This document shows, one piece after another, positions 32,457-42,796 of a DNA stretch of 64,000 bases. The DNA is from Schistocerca nitens. Its lineage: Eukaryota > Arthropoda > Insecta > Orthoptera > Acrididae. How positions within the stretch are numbered: the stretch's first letter is position 1; each line of letters opens with the position of its first letter. The position numbers and the translations under genes were made by a program. The notes under the pieces were generated by a model that made no database searches, was not told where the DNA came from, and saw only the letters and a list, made by a program, of their open reading frames with translations. The DNA lies in contig NC_064619.1 in the NCBI RefSeq assembly GCF_023898315.1, positions 297,204,150 to 297,268,149 on the forward strand. The letters run 5' to 3'.

Positions 32457-33676
32457 CGCATCAAAAAAAGTTTTGCATCACTCGCTTCCAAGAATTTCGG
32501 AACCTGTACAGAAAATTGGAATAGAGATCAACATAATCATCATTTCTGCCCTTTTTATTGCTCATGAAAATCACTCATTGCATGTTTTACCACCAAACAG
32601 CGATATTTTCAGAGGTGGTGGTCCAGACTGCTGTACACACCAGTACCTCTAATACCCAGTAGCACGTCTTCTTGCATTGATGGATGCCTGTATTCGTCGT
32701 GGCATACTATCCACAAGTTCATCAAGGCACTGTTGGTCCAGATTGTCCCACACTTCACCTGCGATTCGGCGTAGATCCCTCAGAGTGGTTGGTGGGTCAC
32801 GTCGTCCATAACCACCAGCGGCGTACGTCGGCCCCACATAATGTCACCCCAAAACAGCAGGGAACCTCCACGTTGCTCCAGTCGCTGGACAGTGTGTCTA
32901 AGGCGTTCAACCTGACCGGGTTGCCTCCAAACAAGTCTCCGACGATTATCTGGTTGGAGACACATGCGACACTCATCGGTGAAGAGAACGTGATGCCAAT
33001 CCTGTGCGGTCCATTCGGCATGTTGTTGGACCCATCTGTACCGCGCTGCATGGTGTCGTGATTGCAAAGATGGACCTCGCCATGGACACTGGGAGTGAAG
33101 TTGCGCATTATGCAGCCTATTGCGCGCAGTTCGAGTCGTAACACGACGTCCTGTGGCTGCACGAAAAGCATTATTCAACATGGTGGCGTTGCTGTCAGGG
33201 TTCCTCCCAGGCATAATACATAGGTAGCGGTCATCCACTGCAGTAGTACCCCTTAGGCAGCCTGGGCGAGACATGTCGTCGACAGTTTCTGTCTCTCTGT
33301 ATCTCCTCCATGTCCGATCAACGTCGCTTTGGTTTACTCCGAGACGCCTGGACACTTTCTTTGTTGATAGTCCTTCCTGGCACAAAGTAACAATGCGGAC
33401 GCAATCGAACCGCGGTATTGGCCGTCTAGGCATGGTTGAACTACATATGACACGAACCGTGTTCCTCCTTCCTGGTGGAATGATGGGAACTGATCGGCTG
33501 TTGGTCGCCTCCGTCTAATATGCGCTGCTCATGCATGGTTGTTTACGTCTTTGGGCGGGTTTAGTGACATCTCTGAACAGTCAAAGGGACTGTGTCTGTG
33601 ATACTATACCCACAGTCAATGTCTATCTTCAGGAGTTTTGGGAACCGGGTTGATGTAAAACTTTTTTTGATGTGTG
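32457..33676 (-). mobile_element. Tc1-like transposon with internal deletion (sibling of 20466-21921)
   Basis: Same inverted ends (cgcatcaaaaaaagttttgc at 32457, actttttttgatgtgtg at 33676), flanked by TA. Length 1220 bp against 1456 bp for the sibling. The missing ~240 bp lies exactly between two ttatgga direct repeats of the sibling (21324 and 21564), leaving a single copy at 32805-32811. Confidence 0.95.
32780..33433 (-). pseudogene. Tc1-like transposase, internally deleted
   Basis: 217 open codons: helix-turn-helix with FDCVRIVTLCQEGLSTKKVS and RTWRRYRE, NNAFRAATGRRVT, the first catalytic Asp in FTDECRM (about 32990), and GGSLLFWGDIMWGRRTPLVVM. At the microhomology deletion the frame shifts and stops after VMDDVTHQPL. 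The C-terminal piece RRDPPTTLRDLRRIAGEVWD continues in another frame (32649-32837). The second and third catalytic positions are deleted, so it cannot transpose itself. Confidence 0.93.
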
Positions 33677-33678
33677 TA

Positions 33679-33948
33679 TTAGAGTTATGGTTATGTTAGA
33701 AAATGATCCAGAACTGTGGACACTGACGCACAGTGGACAAAAGTGAGATAGAATTTACGTGAATTACTTACTTCTGTCCTTCATTACTCAGGGCAAGTAT
33801 CAAAGTCTTTGTCTGAACGGCAGTCATCACAAGCACTCAAACACAATTGATAGGCACACTTGAGGTATCAGATACCCGTTTAGAGCGAGGTCAAACTTAA
33901 ATGAATGTTTTGTCCTTGGACTGGAGCAGTTAAACCTAATCCCAGATA
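33679..33948. other. Spacer before the gypsy-like element
   Basis: No feature seen. Its last bases gaggg (33949-33953) are the left target duplication. Confidence 0.5.
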
Positions 33949-33953
33949 GAGGG

Positions 33954-34255
33954 TGTGGGGTCTTGTCCACTCGTCAGTAATAGGATGCCTAAGAGATGCA
34001 GCGATCTCGGAATGCCGCGCCAGGAGCGACATCTGAAAGAAGTGAATATAAGCGCCGCTCCTGCCATCCTCGGGACTCAGACCGGCCCAGTTTGCAACGG
34101 ACATTAGTGCTACGCTATCAGATTGTCGCGATCCCTATCAAGTGATTACTAGGACTTCGAGATTCAAACAAATAACGTTAGTAGATTTATTTCTATAAGC
34201 AGTTGACAATACTTTGATCACAGCAAATGTCCCCAGCGAGTGGCGACATGAAAAT
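33954..34255 (-). repeat. gypsy-1 3' LTR, outer part with inverted segment
   Basis: 33954-34003 matches the end of the 5' LTR (41963-42010, starting tgtggggtctt) in the same orientation. From about 34005 to 34165 the sequence instead matches LTR sequence of 35591-35757 in the opposite orientation (ccaggagcgacatctgaaag). The last ~20 bases before the mariner (gagtggcgacatgaaaata) return to LTR order. Confidence 0.75.
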
Positions 34256-35590
34256 ACGAGGGCGGTTCAGAAAGTAACCTCCGATTGGTCACAGTGCGGG
34301 TTGTGGGGGGAGTAGCGACGCCATCTGTGCGTTCACGCACTCAACAGGTCAGTCGGCATCAAGCCGTGGTCGAGTGAACGTCGTACCTGCGCTAGTTTAG
34401 TTTTTGTGGCAGTTTGAAATGTGTGCTGCAATAGAAAACCCTGCCAAATGTGAAGTGCGTGCTGTCATAAGGTTTTTTACAGCCAAAGGATATTCTGCAG
34501 CAGCTATTCATCGTGAGCTTTGTGCCGTGTACAGACCAAGAGTTATGAGTGAAGGAGTTGTTCGTGAATGGGTACGTTTATTTAAAAGTGGACGAGAAAA
34601 CGTTCATGATGAAGAGAGGAGTGGTGGACCATCATTGGTGACTGACGAACTCGTTCAGACAGTTGATGCAAAAGTTCGTGAAAATCGACGTTTCTCAATG
34701 TCGGAGTTGTCTACTGGTTTTCCACAGATTTCTAAGACTCTCTTGTACGAGATAGTGACAGCAAGATTGGGTTACCGTAAGTTCTGTGCACGATGGGTGC
34801 CCAAAATTCTTACCGACCACCACAAAACTCAAAGAATGGCCTCTGCATTAGACTTTCTGTCACGTTATGAGGACGAAGGAGAACCATTGTTAAACAGAAT
34901 CGTGACCGGTGACGAAACCTGGATTAAGTACGTGAACCCTGAGACAAAAGAACAATCAAAGATGTGGGCACATTCAAATTCGCCTACCAAACCAAGAAAA
35001 GCCTCGCAAGATTTTTCTGCCAGAAAACTGATGGCAACGGTGTTTTGGGATGCCAAAGGGGTGTTGTTGGTTGAATTCATGGAACGTGGTACGACCATTA
35101 ATCAAGACGTGTACTGTGAAACAATAAAAAAGTTACGACGGGCTATACAGAACAAACGCCGTGGTATGCTGACTTCCGGTATCGTTTTTTTGCACGATAA
35201 CGCCCGTCTTCACTCTGCTCGCAGAACAACGGCCCTTCTTGAGTCCTTCAAGTGGGACGTTATCAACCATCCACCTTACAGCCCAGACCTGGCGCCAAGT
35301 GATTATCACCTCTTCATGCATTTGAAGAAATGGCTCGGGTCACAGCGGTTTGATGACGACGAAGAGCTCAAAGATGCGGTCACAGGCTGGCTCCAGGCAC
35401 AAGCGGGTGATTTTTATGCAGAAGGAATTTCAAAGCTTGTGAAGAGATACGATAAGTGCCTCAATCGCTATGGAGACTATGTAGAAAAATAGTGCAAAGA
35501 TGTAGTTGTAAGATGTATATATTAAAATATTTTTATTTAACTTGGTGTATTTTTTTAAATCAACCGGAGGTTACTTTCTGAACGGCCCTC
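34256..35590 (+). mobile_element. mariner transposon, apparently intact
   Basis: Terminal inverted repeats of about 28 bp (cgagggcggttcagaaagta at 34256 and its near-perfect complement ending 35590), TA duplication on both sides, and an uninterrupted transposase. The target is the 3' LTR of gypsy-1. The left and right ITRs differ at two or three visible positions. It is the only DNA transposon in the window with a complete gene. Confidence 0.95.
34404..35492 (+). CDS. mariner transposase, full length
   Basis: 362 residues, typical of mariner. The N-terminal paired helix-turn-helix domain (about 15-115) contains VVREWVRLFKSGRENVHDEE. The catalytic core has Asp170 (VTGDETW), Asp265 (FLHDNARLH) and Asp300 (YSPDLAPSDYHLF), with 34 residues between the second and third, the DD34D signature of mariner. 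The WVPK linker motif at 131-134 is kept. It cuts and pastes its own element into TA sites in the nucleus. A second Met at residue 6 is an alternative start. No stop or frameshift, so the protein could be active. Confidence 0.95.
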   Translation: MWQFEMCAAIENPAKCEVRAVIRFFTAKGYSAAAIHRELCAVYRPRVMSEGVVREWVRLFKSGRENVHDEERSGGPSLVTDELVQTVDAKVRENRRFSMSELSTGFPQISKTLLYEIVTARLGYRKFCARWVPKILTDHHKTQRMASALDFLSRYEDEGEPLLNRIVTGDETWIKYVNPETKEQSKMWAHSNSPTKPRKASQDFSARKLMATVFWDAKGVLLVEFMERGTTINQDVYCETIKKLRRAIQNKRRGMLTSGIVFLHDNARLHSARRTTALLESFKWDVINHPPYSPDLAPSDYHLFMHLKKWLGSQRFDDDEELKDAVTGWLQAQAGDFYAEGISKLVKRYDKCLNRYGDYVEK

Positions 35591-35855
35591 GTAGTAAAGT
35601 TCTTGCTATACACGAAGTCCTAGTAAGAACTTAATACGTATCACGACAATCTGCTAGCATAGCACTAATGTCCGTTGCACACTGGGCCTGTCTGAGTCCC
35701 GAGGATGGCAGGAGCGGCGCTTACATTCCCTTCTTTCAGATGTCGCTCCTGGCACAGTGCGGTCCCATTCCGCGCACCATTGGCCGACGTTTCCTCACCG
35801 CCTTCTGTGGTTTTCTGTTCTCCTTAGTTCCGGCGCTTATGGTTACGCCAGAACA
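35591..35855 (-). repeat. gypsy-1 3' LTR, inner part
   Basis: On the minus strand it begins tgttctggcgtaaccataag right after the polypurine tract and matches the 5' LTR at 42025-42288 with scattered differences. It is cut at 35591 by the mariner. Confidence 0.9.
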
Positions 35856-37342
35856 TTCCTCCCCCCCCCCCCCCCTCCCCAAAGCCCAAAGTGATAGACC
35901 GTCGTCGTGTTTGTAGTGCGACCACGGGGATACAGGAGTGTGGGCGCCTCGACGTGCTGGAAGCTGTGGCTGCAGGGGACGCCATCTTCCGGACGTAACC
36001 CGCCATCTGGCCTGCGCTCTGGCGGAAACGTCCCCAGGAAAACGACCAGAAGAGTACACGTCCACCTCCTGCTGCCATGAACAGATGAAGGCGGCGACTG
36101 CTGCAGTGTGGACGGGTCCAGTTCCATCAGTAGGACGACAGGAGGCGGAGGAGGCGAAGGCTCCGTCTGCATGGAGTCGTCCCGCGGTGTCGAGATGACT
36201 CCCTCTGGCGGCTGCTGTGGCCACGTTGTCCTCTGGACCCGTGAATCTGGGGGAAGAGAGACTGGAAGATCATCGTGTACATGACAGAGGCGAAGTTGAT
36301 ACTGATGGTAGCGCAGCAAGCCATCTGGACCTGAAACAAGATACACACAGGTGCCAAGTAGGCAGACGATTTCGCCTTGCACGTAACGTCTGCTGCCGCT
36401 AAGAACCCTGTAAAAGACAATACCATGAGGCGCGAAGCGATACTTGTGGCCTTCCTTCAACACCGGATGCTCAGGAGGGTAGAACAGGTGGAGCAGTGCC
36501 CGATGACTGCGGCCGTGACGCAATTCTGCCGCGCGATGGTTCATCTAGTGTGTGCGAACGATATGAGGCGAGAAACAGTTGCAATACTTGATCCCTGGTG
36601 TGTGCGGAGTGAAGTTTGGCCATTTGCTGCTTGTCTGACAAAACGTTCCGCTTCGCCGTTGGACTCTGGGGGATGAATGGTGTACTAGTTGGATACTGTA
36701 CGCCATTGTGTTCACAAAATGTTTTAAATTCATTTGATGTGAACTGAGGACCGTTGTCTGACACTATTACTTCAGGTAAACCTTCTAGGCAAAAAATCGA
36801 TGAAACACCTGATTTGTGTTACGTGACGTTGTCGAGTTCATTGGCACAGAAAAAGGAAACTTGCTGTATGAGCCAACCACAATCAACCAGCGGGTGTTCC
36901 AAAAAGGTCCCGCGAAGTCTATGTGCACTTGTTGCCATGGTGATTGAGACTTAGGCCAAGCAGAGAACTTTTGTGGTGGAGCGGACTGATTTTCCGCAGA
37001 TGCGTGACACTCTCACGTCATCTGAGCGTCCACATGCTGCCAAGTACAGTGTCGACACTCTAACTGTTTCGTACGAACAATCCCCCAGTGTCCTTGGTGA
37101 ATTAACTGCAACACTTCTTTTTATAAAGCCTTAGGGATCATCACACAGAACTGCCCACTATCATTCTGCACAAGAATCACACCTTTCTGTACAGCGAGGC
37201 TATGCCGACGTGCAAAGTATCGGCGCACTACAGAGTTCTTTATGCTATTCATTGAGTGAGGCCAAGATGTGAGAATATACTGGAGCAAAAAGTCCAGATC
37301 TGAATCAGCTACCGTGATCCGTGCAATTTTCTTATCGTTCAA
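35843..37342 (-). pseudogene. gypsy-1 integrase, broken
   Basis: The N-terminal domain begins in 37121-37342 (LVQNDSGQFCVMIPKAL). The catalytic core survives in part as MSDNGPQFTSNEFKTFCEHNG (36471-36764, second Asp) and FIPQSPTAKRNV, where the expected Glu-containing NGATER is mutated. The C-terminus (36544 to 35843) shows HKYRFAPHGIVFYRVLSGSRR and LVSGPDGLLRYHQYQLRLC, then a proline-rich tail. In one frame the tail runs through the poly-G polypurine tract into the LTR (GEECSGVT). Several frameshifts, so it is inactive. Confidence 0.85.
35856..35880 (-). other. gypsy-1 polypurine tract
   Basis: On the minus strand ggggaggggg..ggaggaa directly precedes the LTR start TGTTCTGG. This purine run resists RNase H and primes plus-strand DNA. 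The 15-C run (35861-35875) looks expanded relative to gypsy-2. Confidence 0.9.
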
Positions 37343-37439
37343 CGGAAAAGATTAAGCAGTTCAGAATACTGAGCATCGATGTGACAACAAAATGCAGCAG
37401 AAGTGTTAAAGTTTGTGTCAGGGCCAATCGGAAGGAGTG

Positions 37440-37890
37440 AAAGCGCGCTCGCATTACCATGTTGAGCTGTCGGACGATACACAATCTCGTACTGATATTG
37501 AGACAACAACAAAGACTATCTTCGCAATTTTTGGGCAGTTCGTACAGGAAACAATTTCGTCGGATGAAACAAGGACTGCAAAGGCTTGTGATCCGCGACT
37601 ACGTAGAATTTTCTGCCATACAAATAGTGCTGAAATTTGGTGACACCATACACAACAGCCAAAGCCTCTTTTTCAATTAGTGAATAGTTGCACTGAGCTT
37701 TGGATAACACTTTTGATGCAAAGCAATAGGTCTGTCTTTATCACCAGTTCTGTGGGAAAGCACTGCACCGATTCCGTAAGAGGAAGCATCAGCTTGCAAT
37801 ACAACTGGGTTTTCGGTATCATACTGAACTAAGGATCGATCACTGAACAATGCATCTTTAAGGTTTTGAAAAGCTACTTAGCACTCATCT
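37440..37890 (-). pseudogene. gypsy-1 RNase H domain
   Basis: The minus frame 37516-37710 reads NYSLIEKEALAVVYGVTKF and FYVVADHKPLQSLFHP, the second and third acidic positions of the retroviral-type RNase H. The first (DASSYG-like) lies in another frame near 37780. It removes the RNA template during reverse transcription. Broken by frameshifts. Confidence 0.85.
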
Positions 37891-38913
37891 GTCCAAACAA
37901 AGGGGAAATTCTTGGGATGCAAGTGATGCAATGGAGCTTCGATCTGTGCAGCATTCGGAATGAACCGAGTATAATAGTTCATTTTCCGTAAAACTGACTG
38001 CAATTCTGTGATATTGCGAGGAACTGGCAAATCTCGTATGGCTAACAAATACGACTGCAGAGGATGTACACCTTGACTGCTGATGACATGACCTGATACT
38101 GCAACTCAGGTTTAAAAGAATCACACTTGTCCAGTCCACACTTAAGTCCTGCATCAGACAACACACGAAACAAAGCACATATATTTGCAAAATATTCTTC
38201 AGGTGTACGACCTGCTACTACAATGTCGTCCAAATAGTTCGAAAGTTTGGCACTTGTGCAGTCAGCTGTTCCAAATACCATTGGAAAATGGCGGGTGCGG
38301 AAGCACTGCCAAAAGGCAAACGCAAATATTTAAACAATCCCAAATGAGTTTTTATTACACACACTTTGATATTCTTCATCGAGCGAAATTTGAAGATGTG
38401 CGTCGCGCAAATCAATTTATGAAAAATAGCGTCCGTGAGATCCTCTGGGCGCTGCAATGGTTAAGTATCAATGACAGTTTGTTGGTTGACTGGGGGCTTT
38501 AAGGCAACACAGAGGCCAATGCGACCTGAAGGTCTGGGGAGCAAAACCAGTGGACTTGCCCATTGACTAGCTTGTATGGGCGCAATAGCTCCGCTGTCTT
38601 GCAATTCTTGAAGTTCAGCCGCGGCTTTGTTCCGTAATGCAATGGGAACAGGTCCGGCCTAGCAAAATTTCGGCTGAGCATTGTCTTTCAGCGTTATATG
38701 TGCAACAAAATTGTTAGCCTTGCCTAAACCTTCAGAAAAGAGTTCTGGGAATTCTTTTAGCAAGCTAGCTACACTCTCTGTGGCATTGAATTGGGACACT
38801 GACAATACATTTTCCTGAATGTTAAAGCCGAACAAGTCAAGATCAAATATGATCTCACAATCGCGTGATTGTAGCACTGTAAAATTCACTGTTCGCGTAT
38901 GCGAGCGATACAT
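37890..38913 (-). pseudogene. gypsy-1 reverse transcriptase, broken
   Basis: Pieces in order: FPELFSEGLGKANNFVAHI (38659-38913, RT leader), LNFKNCKTAELLRPYKLVN, LGLFKYLRLPFGSASAPAIF (38218-38457) and catalytic NYLDDIVVAGRT (YLDD at 38225-38236). The palm motif is intact but frames change at least four times. Matches Ty3/gypsy RT organisation. Confidence 0.88.
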
Positions 38914-39125
38914 GGCAGGCCAAGTACGTTTTCCAAGAAGGCGAATGTCTTGTCAATTATAAGCCGTCAGTTGTGTGCTAGTTTGAGACAGACGCGGAGA
39001 GCCTAACAGTTCATATGTGTGACGGTTTAGCAAAGCGACAGAGGCACCCGTGTCCAGCTGAAATTTCGCACGTTTCCCACAAATAAGTAAATGAACAAAA
39101 ATTTTGTTGACTGATTTATTACTGA
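38914..39125 (-). pseudogene. gypsy-1 aspartic protease
   Basis: Contains KFQLDTGASVALLNRHTYE with the aspartic-protease active site DTGAS at 39040-39054, between the gag zinc-knuckle region and RT. Would process the polyprotein as a dimer. The upstream frame shows a stop at 39126. Confidence 0.8.
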
Positions 39126-39566
39126 CTAAACTGCACGCTTGCTAGTTGCAGACTTGGAATATACTGCATTAATGACATGGGCCTTGTCACGAGAGTTTTG
39201 AGTCAGGGCTGAATTCCTATGTTTGTTCCGTTGCAAACACGCAGATTGCGCGTTTCCTTTCCTATCACAAGTGTAACACCGAGATTGTCGGGAGGGGCAG
39301 TCTTGACGTTTGTGCTGTGTATAACAGCGAGTGCGAGGCTTTATTCTGTTTTCCCGTGTAGCCGTCTGTTTAGCGAACTGCGTACGCGGCGTGGAAGGTT
39401 GCTTACTCGGCTTGGCTAGCGCAAGCCGCCAGTGCGGAATGGGTAGATCACAACCAGGCCCCCACAACCGCACGAGTGGTCCATCGTGAAGAGCGGACAA
39501 ATTGAATAGCTGGCCGGCGGCCATTAGAGTGGTGAACTGACGCGCGGAGTTCGAATGTTTATACAT

Positions 39567-40770
39567 CGCTTTTGGTTATAAAATGCCTTCCCTTGAGTTA
39601 TGTCACAAACATAATGCCTCATTTACATACGTTACTACAATATACTTTTTAATTTATGAACAAACAGCAACTAGTCACTGTTTATGAATTTATCTTACGT
39701 ACTACATGGAATCTGCCGTAGCAAAAAGTTATGTACTGGACCCCTAGCATTTTTCGTAGTTTCATTTACGATACATGTTCGCAAAATGCATCAAAATACT
39801 CGAAGATTTGCCCACTATGTTAATAGATATTATCTGACTCTACCTTGCTTTAGATTTTATAACGAGAATTGTGTTATATATGGTATAGTGATTTGGTAAC
39901 TCACAAGCAAATTATCAAGTTTCAACCTAACCTAGACCATGAAAACACTACCGATCATCCAGCTACAACAAACAAGACTTCAGGCAGGCATCCAGCATCG
40001 CACTAATCACAATATTTGCTTTCGAAGAAGTACACTTCAGTTTATATGTGTTGGTTTTTTCATCAGTTTCTGGGCAACTTCATAGCCCCACAGAATGAAA
40101 CATGTGAAATAAACAAACATTTGCACAAGTACTGTCAAAAATAACAGTTACTGTTCAAAAATGTAAAGGCAGTAACGTATCACTTCTGAAAATGTAAGTC
40201 CCTGATCTAATCTAGAGTTACAGCAAGTTGAGTAATTTACACTTTCTGTTATACATGAACATATTTTCCCCTCTATGAAGGTTAGACTTACCGCACACAA
40301 GCAATATTTACTTTCTACTGTTCCTGAAGAATAGTAATACCCACCTCCCTATGAAGGCTATCCAATTTTAGCTTATGAAAAATTTTCATTTCTTAACTGA
40401 ATGATAACATCACACATACCTAGGTAAAAGAAAGGTCATCCACGGTGGTAGTCAAACAGTAGTTGATAGTTTTACAAAACAACTTAAAATATCCACATAC
40501 CTGTGAAATGTAATATTCGTTCCTTACTCGAATTTATTTGTACAATTAATCGCTGCACAACTCTTCACCATTGTACTTCTTTTGACTGGAACGTACAGGC
40601 AGTAGAATTACGAGGAACAAATACTGTATGTACGCCCCAACAAATATACAACGTTGAATCAGGGTCTTCATAAACAACAATACTACACAACACATCAGCC
40701 TACAACCACTATAATGGCGTCCGGCCGAAGGTTCAAATTATCCCGCGACTGCAGCGCCACCAATGAGTCT
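39567..40770. other. Unassigned insertion within gypsy-1 gag
   Basis: About 1.2 kb of AT-rich sequence separates gag homologous blocks. No RT, transposase or tRNA-like motif was seen and no exact duplication could be assigned. Possible termini lie near 39415 (ggctagcgcaagccgcc) and 40765 (caatgagtctag). Confidence 0.45.
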
Positions 40771-41203
40771 AGTTATTTTTTACAAGGTCTTTGATCACAA
40801 CTAAGGGACTCAACCCGACAAATAGCTGGCTGCTCAAATGGACGAACCGACAAGGCACCGGAATCGTACTGATCTAGTATTTGCACTACCTGCTGAAATA
40901 AAGGATTGGAGTGTTTCAAAATTTGTTCTCTAACTTTGGCCCCAGGCACACTGTACACGATCGCATCATGAAACATAATATGTGAATATAAAGCACCGCA
41001 AACACATTTGAATTTGCATTTCCTTGTCATACCTTGCAAATCTGATACCCACTAGCGATAAGTTTGTTCTGACACATTTTTGCAAGTAAAGAATTGATAT
41101 CTAGCTGCTACTACATACACTTGTTGGTCATAATAGTTTGTTAGGACCTGTACCAGCTGATGGTAAGCAAGTTCACTGGGAGTGGCGTTAGGAAAAAGTT
41201 TTT

Positions 41204-41404
41204 CAAATGGTTCAAATGGCTCTGAGCAGTATGGGACTTAACTTATGAGATCATCAGTCCCCTAGAACTTAGAACTACTGAAAACTAACTAACCTAAGGA
41301 CGTCACATACATCCATGCCCGAAGCAGGATTCGAACCTACGACCGCAGCGGTCGCGGGGTTCCAGACTGTGGCGCCTAGAACCGCTCGGCCACCCCGGCC
41401 AGCG
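41204..41404 (-). repeat. SINE family A
   Basis: Minus copy inserted in gypsy-1 gag. Flanks aaaaagttttt (41193-41203) and aaaaggttttt (41405-41415) form a target duplication with one mismatch, so the insertion is not very recent. Confidence 0.93.
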
Positions 41405-41942
41405 AAAAGGTTTTTGAATGAGGCGGAACTCAGCACTTCCTACCGTTGATAATATATAGGGAAGTTTCACAGTAACTGGTACGTTGTGGGTGATGATGTG
41501 TGCCTCAAAATGGGACAACGACTAGAGCCATTCCTCTTCTTGGGGTGCTTGTTCTGGCGGGAGCGCAGCGGAGGCCTGTAAGCTGCTGCACCGTGTTGAG
41601 CAGAGTAGATATCTGCTGTGTCTGAAAGAGAAACATCTGCATTAGCTGAGTGGCATCTATCGCTTGCGGCTGTGGCGCCTGAGCAGGGGGCGGGACAGGA
41701 TAGGTGATCATGTTGCAAGACACAAATTCAGCAAATAGACAAAAATTAGAACAAAAGCAAAGAAAGTTCCTGCAACGCCCACCTGAAAACACTGATTAGC
41801 AAAAACGACGAGAAACTGTTAAAGTAATATGCGCCCCTACAAAGTAAAGACAAGAGAGAATTAATGCGACAGCAAAAAAAAAAAAAAAAAAAAAAGCGGA
41901 AGTACGTGGGCGGCAGGGCGGCAGGCACGTTGTTTCTAACAC

Positions 41943-41960
41943 CTCGTCTGCGGGTCGCCA
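41943..41960 (-). other. gypsy-1 primer binding site
   Basis: Two bases inside the 5' LTR the minus strand reads TGGCGACCCGCAGACGAG, beginning with the TGG complementary to a tRNA CCA end. The priming tRNA cannot be named from sequence alone. Confidence 0.7.
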
Positions 41961-41962
41961 GT

Positions 41963-42288
41963 TGTGGGGTCTTGCTCACTCGTCGCTAATAGGTTGCCTA
42001 AGGGATACGAGAGGCAGCACGAAAGCATTAAAGTTCTTGTTATACACAAAGTCCTTGTAATCACTTGATACGGACCACGACAATCTGATAGCATAGCACT
42101 ACTGTCCGTTGCAGACTGAGTCGGTCTGAGCCCCGAGGCTGCTGGAGCGGCGGCTATATTCACGTCTTTCAGATGTCGCTCCTCAAACGGAGCGGTCCAA
42201 TTCCGCCCACCATTGGCCGACGTTTCCTCACCGCCTTCTCTGATTTTCTATTCGCCTTAGTTCCAGCGCTTTTGATTACGCCAGAACG
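41963..42288 (-). repeat. gypsy-1 5' LTR
   Basis: 326 bp. The minus strand starts (C/T)GTTCTGGCGTAATC and ends GACCCCACA. Its terminal A is mutated next to the TSD. It aligns with 35591-35855 and 33954-34003. Confidence 0.9.
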
Positions 42289-42293
42289 GAGGG

Positions 42294-42796
42294 AAACTAA
42301 ACAAAAGTAGTAATACGCCTGCAAGACGTCGAAAATTTAGGAAATACTGTAGATTTTAGCGCCCCATTGACGTCGCTAGCTTAGACAAAGGAGGACTGGA
42401 AGAAGATAGCAACATTCAGCTTTTGAAGGATTCCGTCTCTTATTCTTCAAGTAATTTGGGAAAACTACGTCAATCAAAATCAAGATCACCAGTCATCGTC
42501 GTCGTTTTCCATATAGGGACTAGACATTTGCCTTTTCAAGGGTTACATCCATCATTTCATTGGCAGATCAACGTCCCTCCTTCCTTTTGGCTGTAGTTAA
42601 GAATGTACTTGGGTAGTCTTTCAGATATCATTCTATTCACATGTTGCTTCCGCCTGTCTTTTGGGAGGTGACAGACATGAGTTACAATTGAAGTTAATTA
42701 CTCATTATACTTAATAAAGTAGGCTACATTAATGATAATCAGTTTTAAGTGCTTTCTATCTTTTCAGATAGTTAATTCGTCCTACTAAAGTTAGAA
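42294..42796. other. No recognised element
   Basis: Spacer to the right of the gypsy-1 target duplication. No frames or repeats seen. Confidence 0.45.

Larger units (their letters stand above)
39126..41711 (-). pseudogene. gypsy-1 gag, interrupted
   Basis: The likely start is MITYPVPPPAQAPQPQ at 41711. A Gln-rich N-terminal region follows, then a capsid-like stretch (40773-41200) with VVAARYQFFTCKNVSEQTYR, DLQGMTRKCKFKC and ILKHSNPLFQQVVQILDQYD. Near 39270 a zinc knuckle CYTCDRKGNAQSAC has Asn where His is expected. The SINE at 41204-41404 and an unassigned insertion (about 39567-40770) interrupt it. Confidence 0.75.
33954..42288 (-). mobile_element. Ty3/gypsy-like LTR retrotransposon (gypsy-1), complete but decayed
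   Basis: Minus-strand order: 5' LTR 41963-42288, primer site, gag, protease, RT, RNase H, integrase, polypurine tract 35856-35880, 3' LTR. A 5-bp target duplication gaggg is at 33949-33953 and 42289-42293. Nested in it are a mariner (34256-35590), a SINE (41204-41404) and an unassigned ~1.2-kb insertion in gag. Domain order RT-RNase H-integrase identifies the Ty3/gypsy superfamily. The coding region is broken by many stops. No env frame is present. Confidence 0.9.

Noticed and set aside
35736-36224. 162-codon minus ORF with Gly/Pro-rich ends
   Set aside because: An alternative frame through the gypsy-1 integrase tail and polypurine tract. Only its tract-LTR junction (GEECSGVT) is meaningful.
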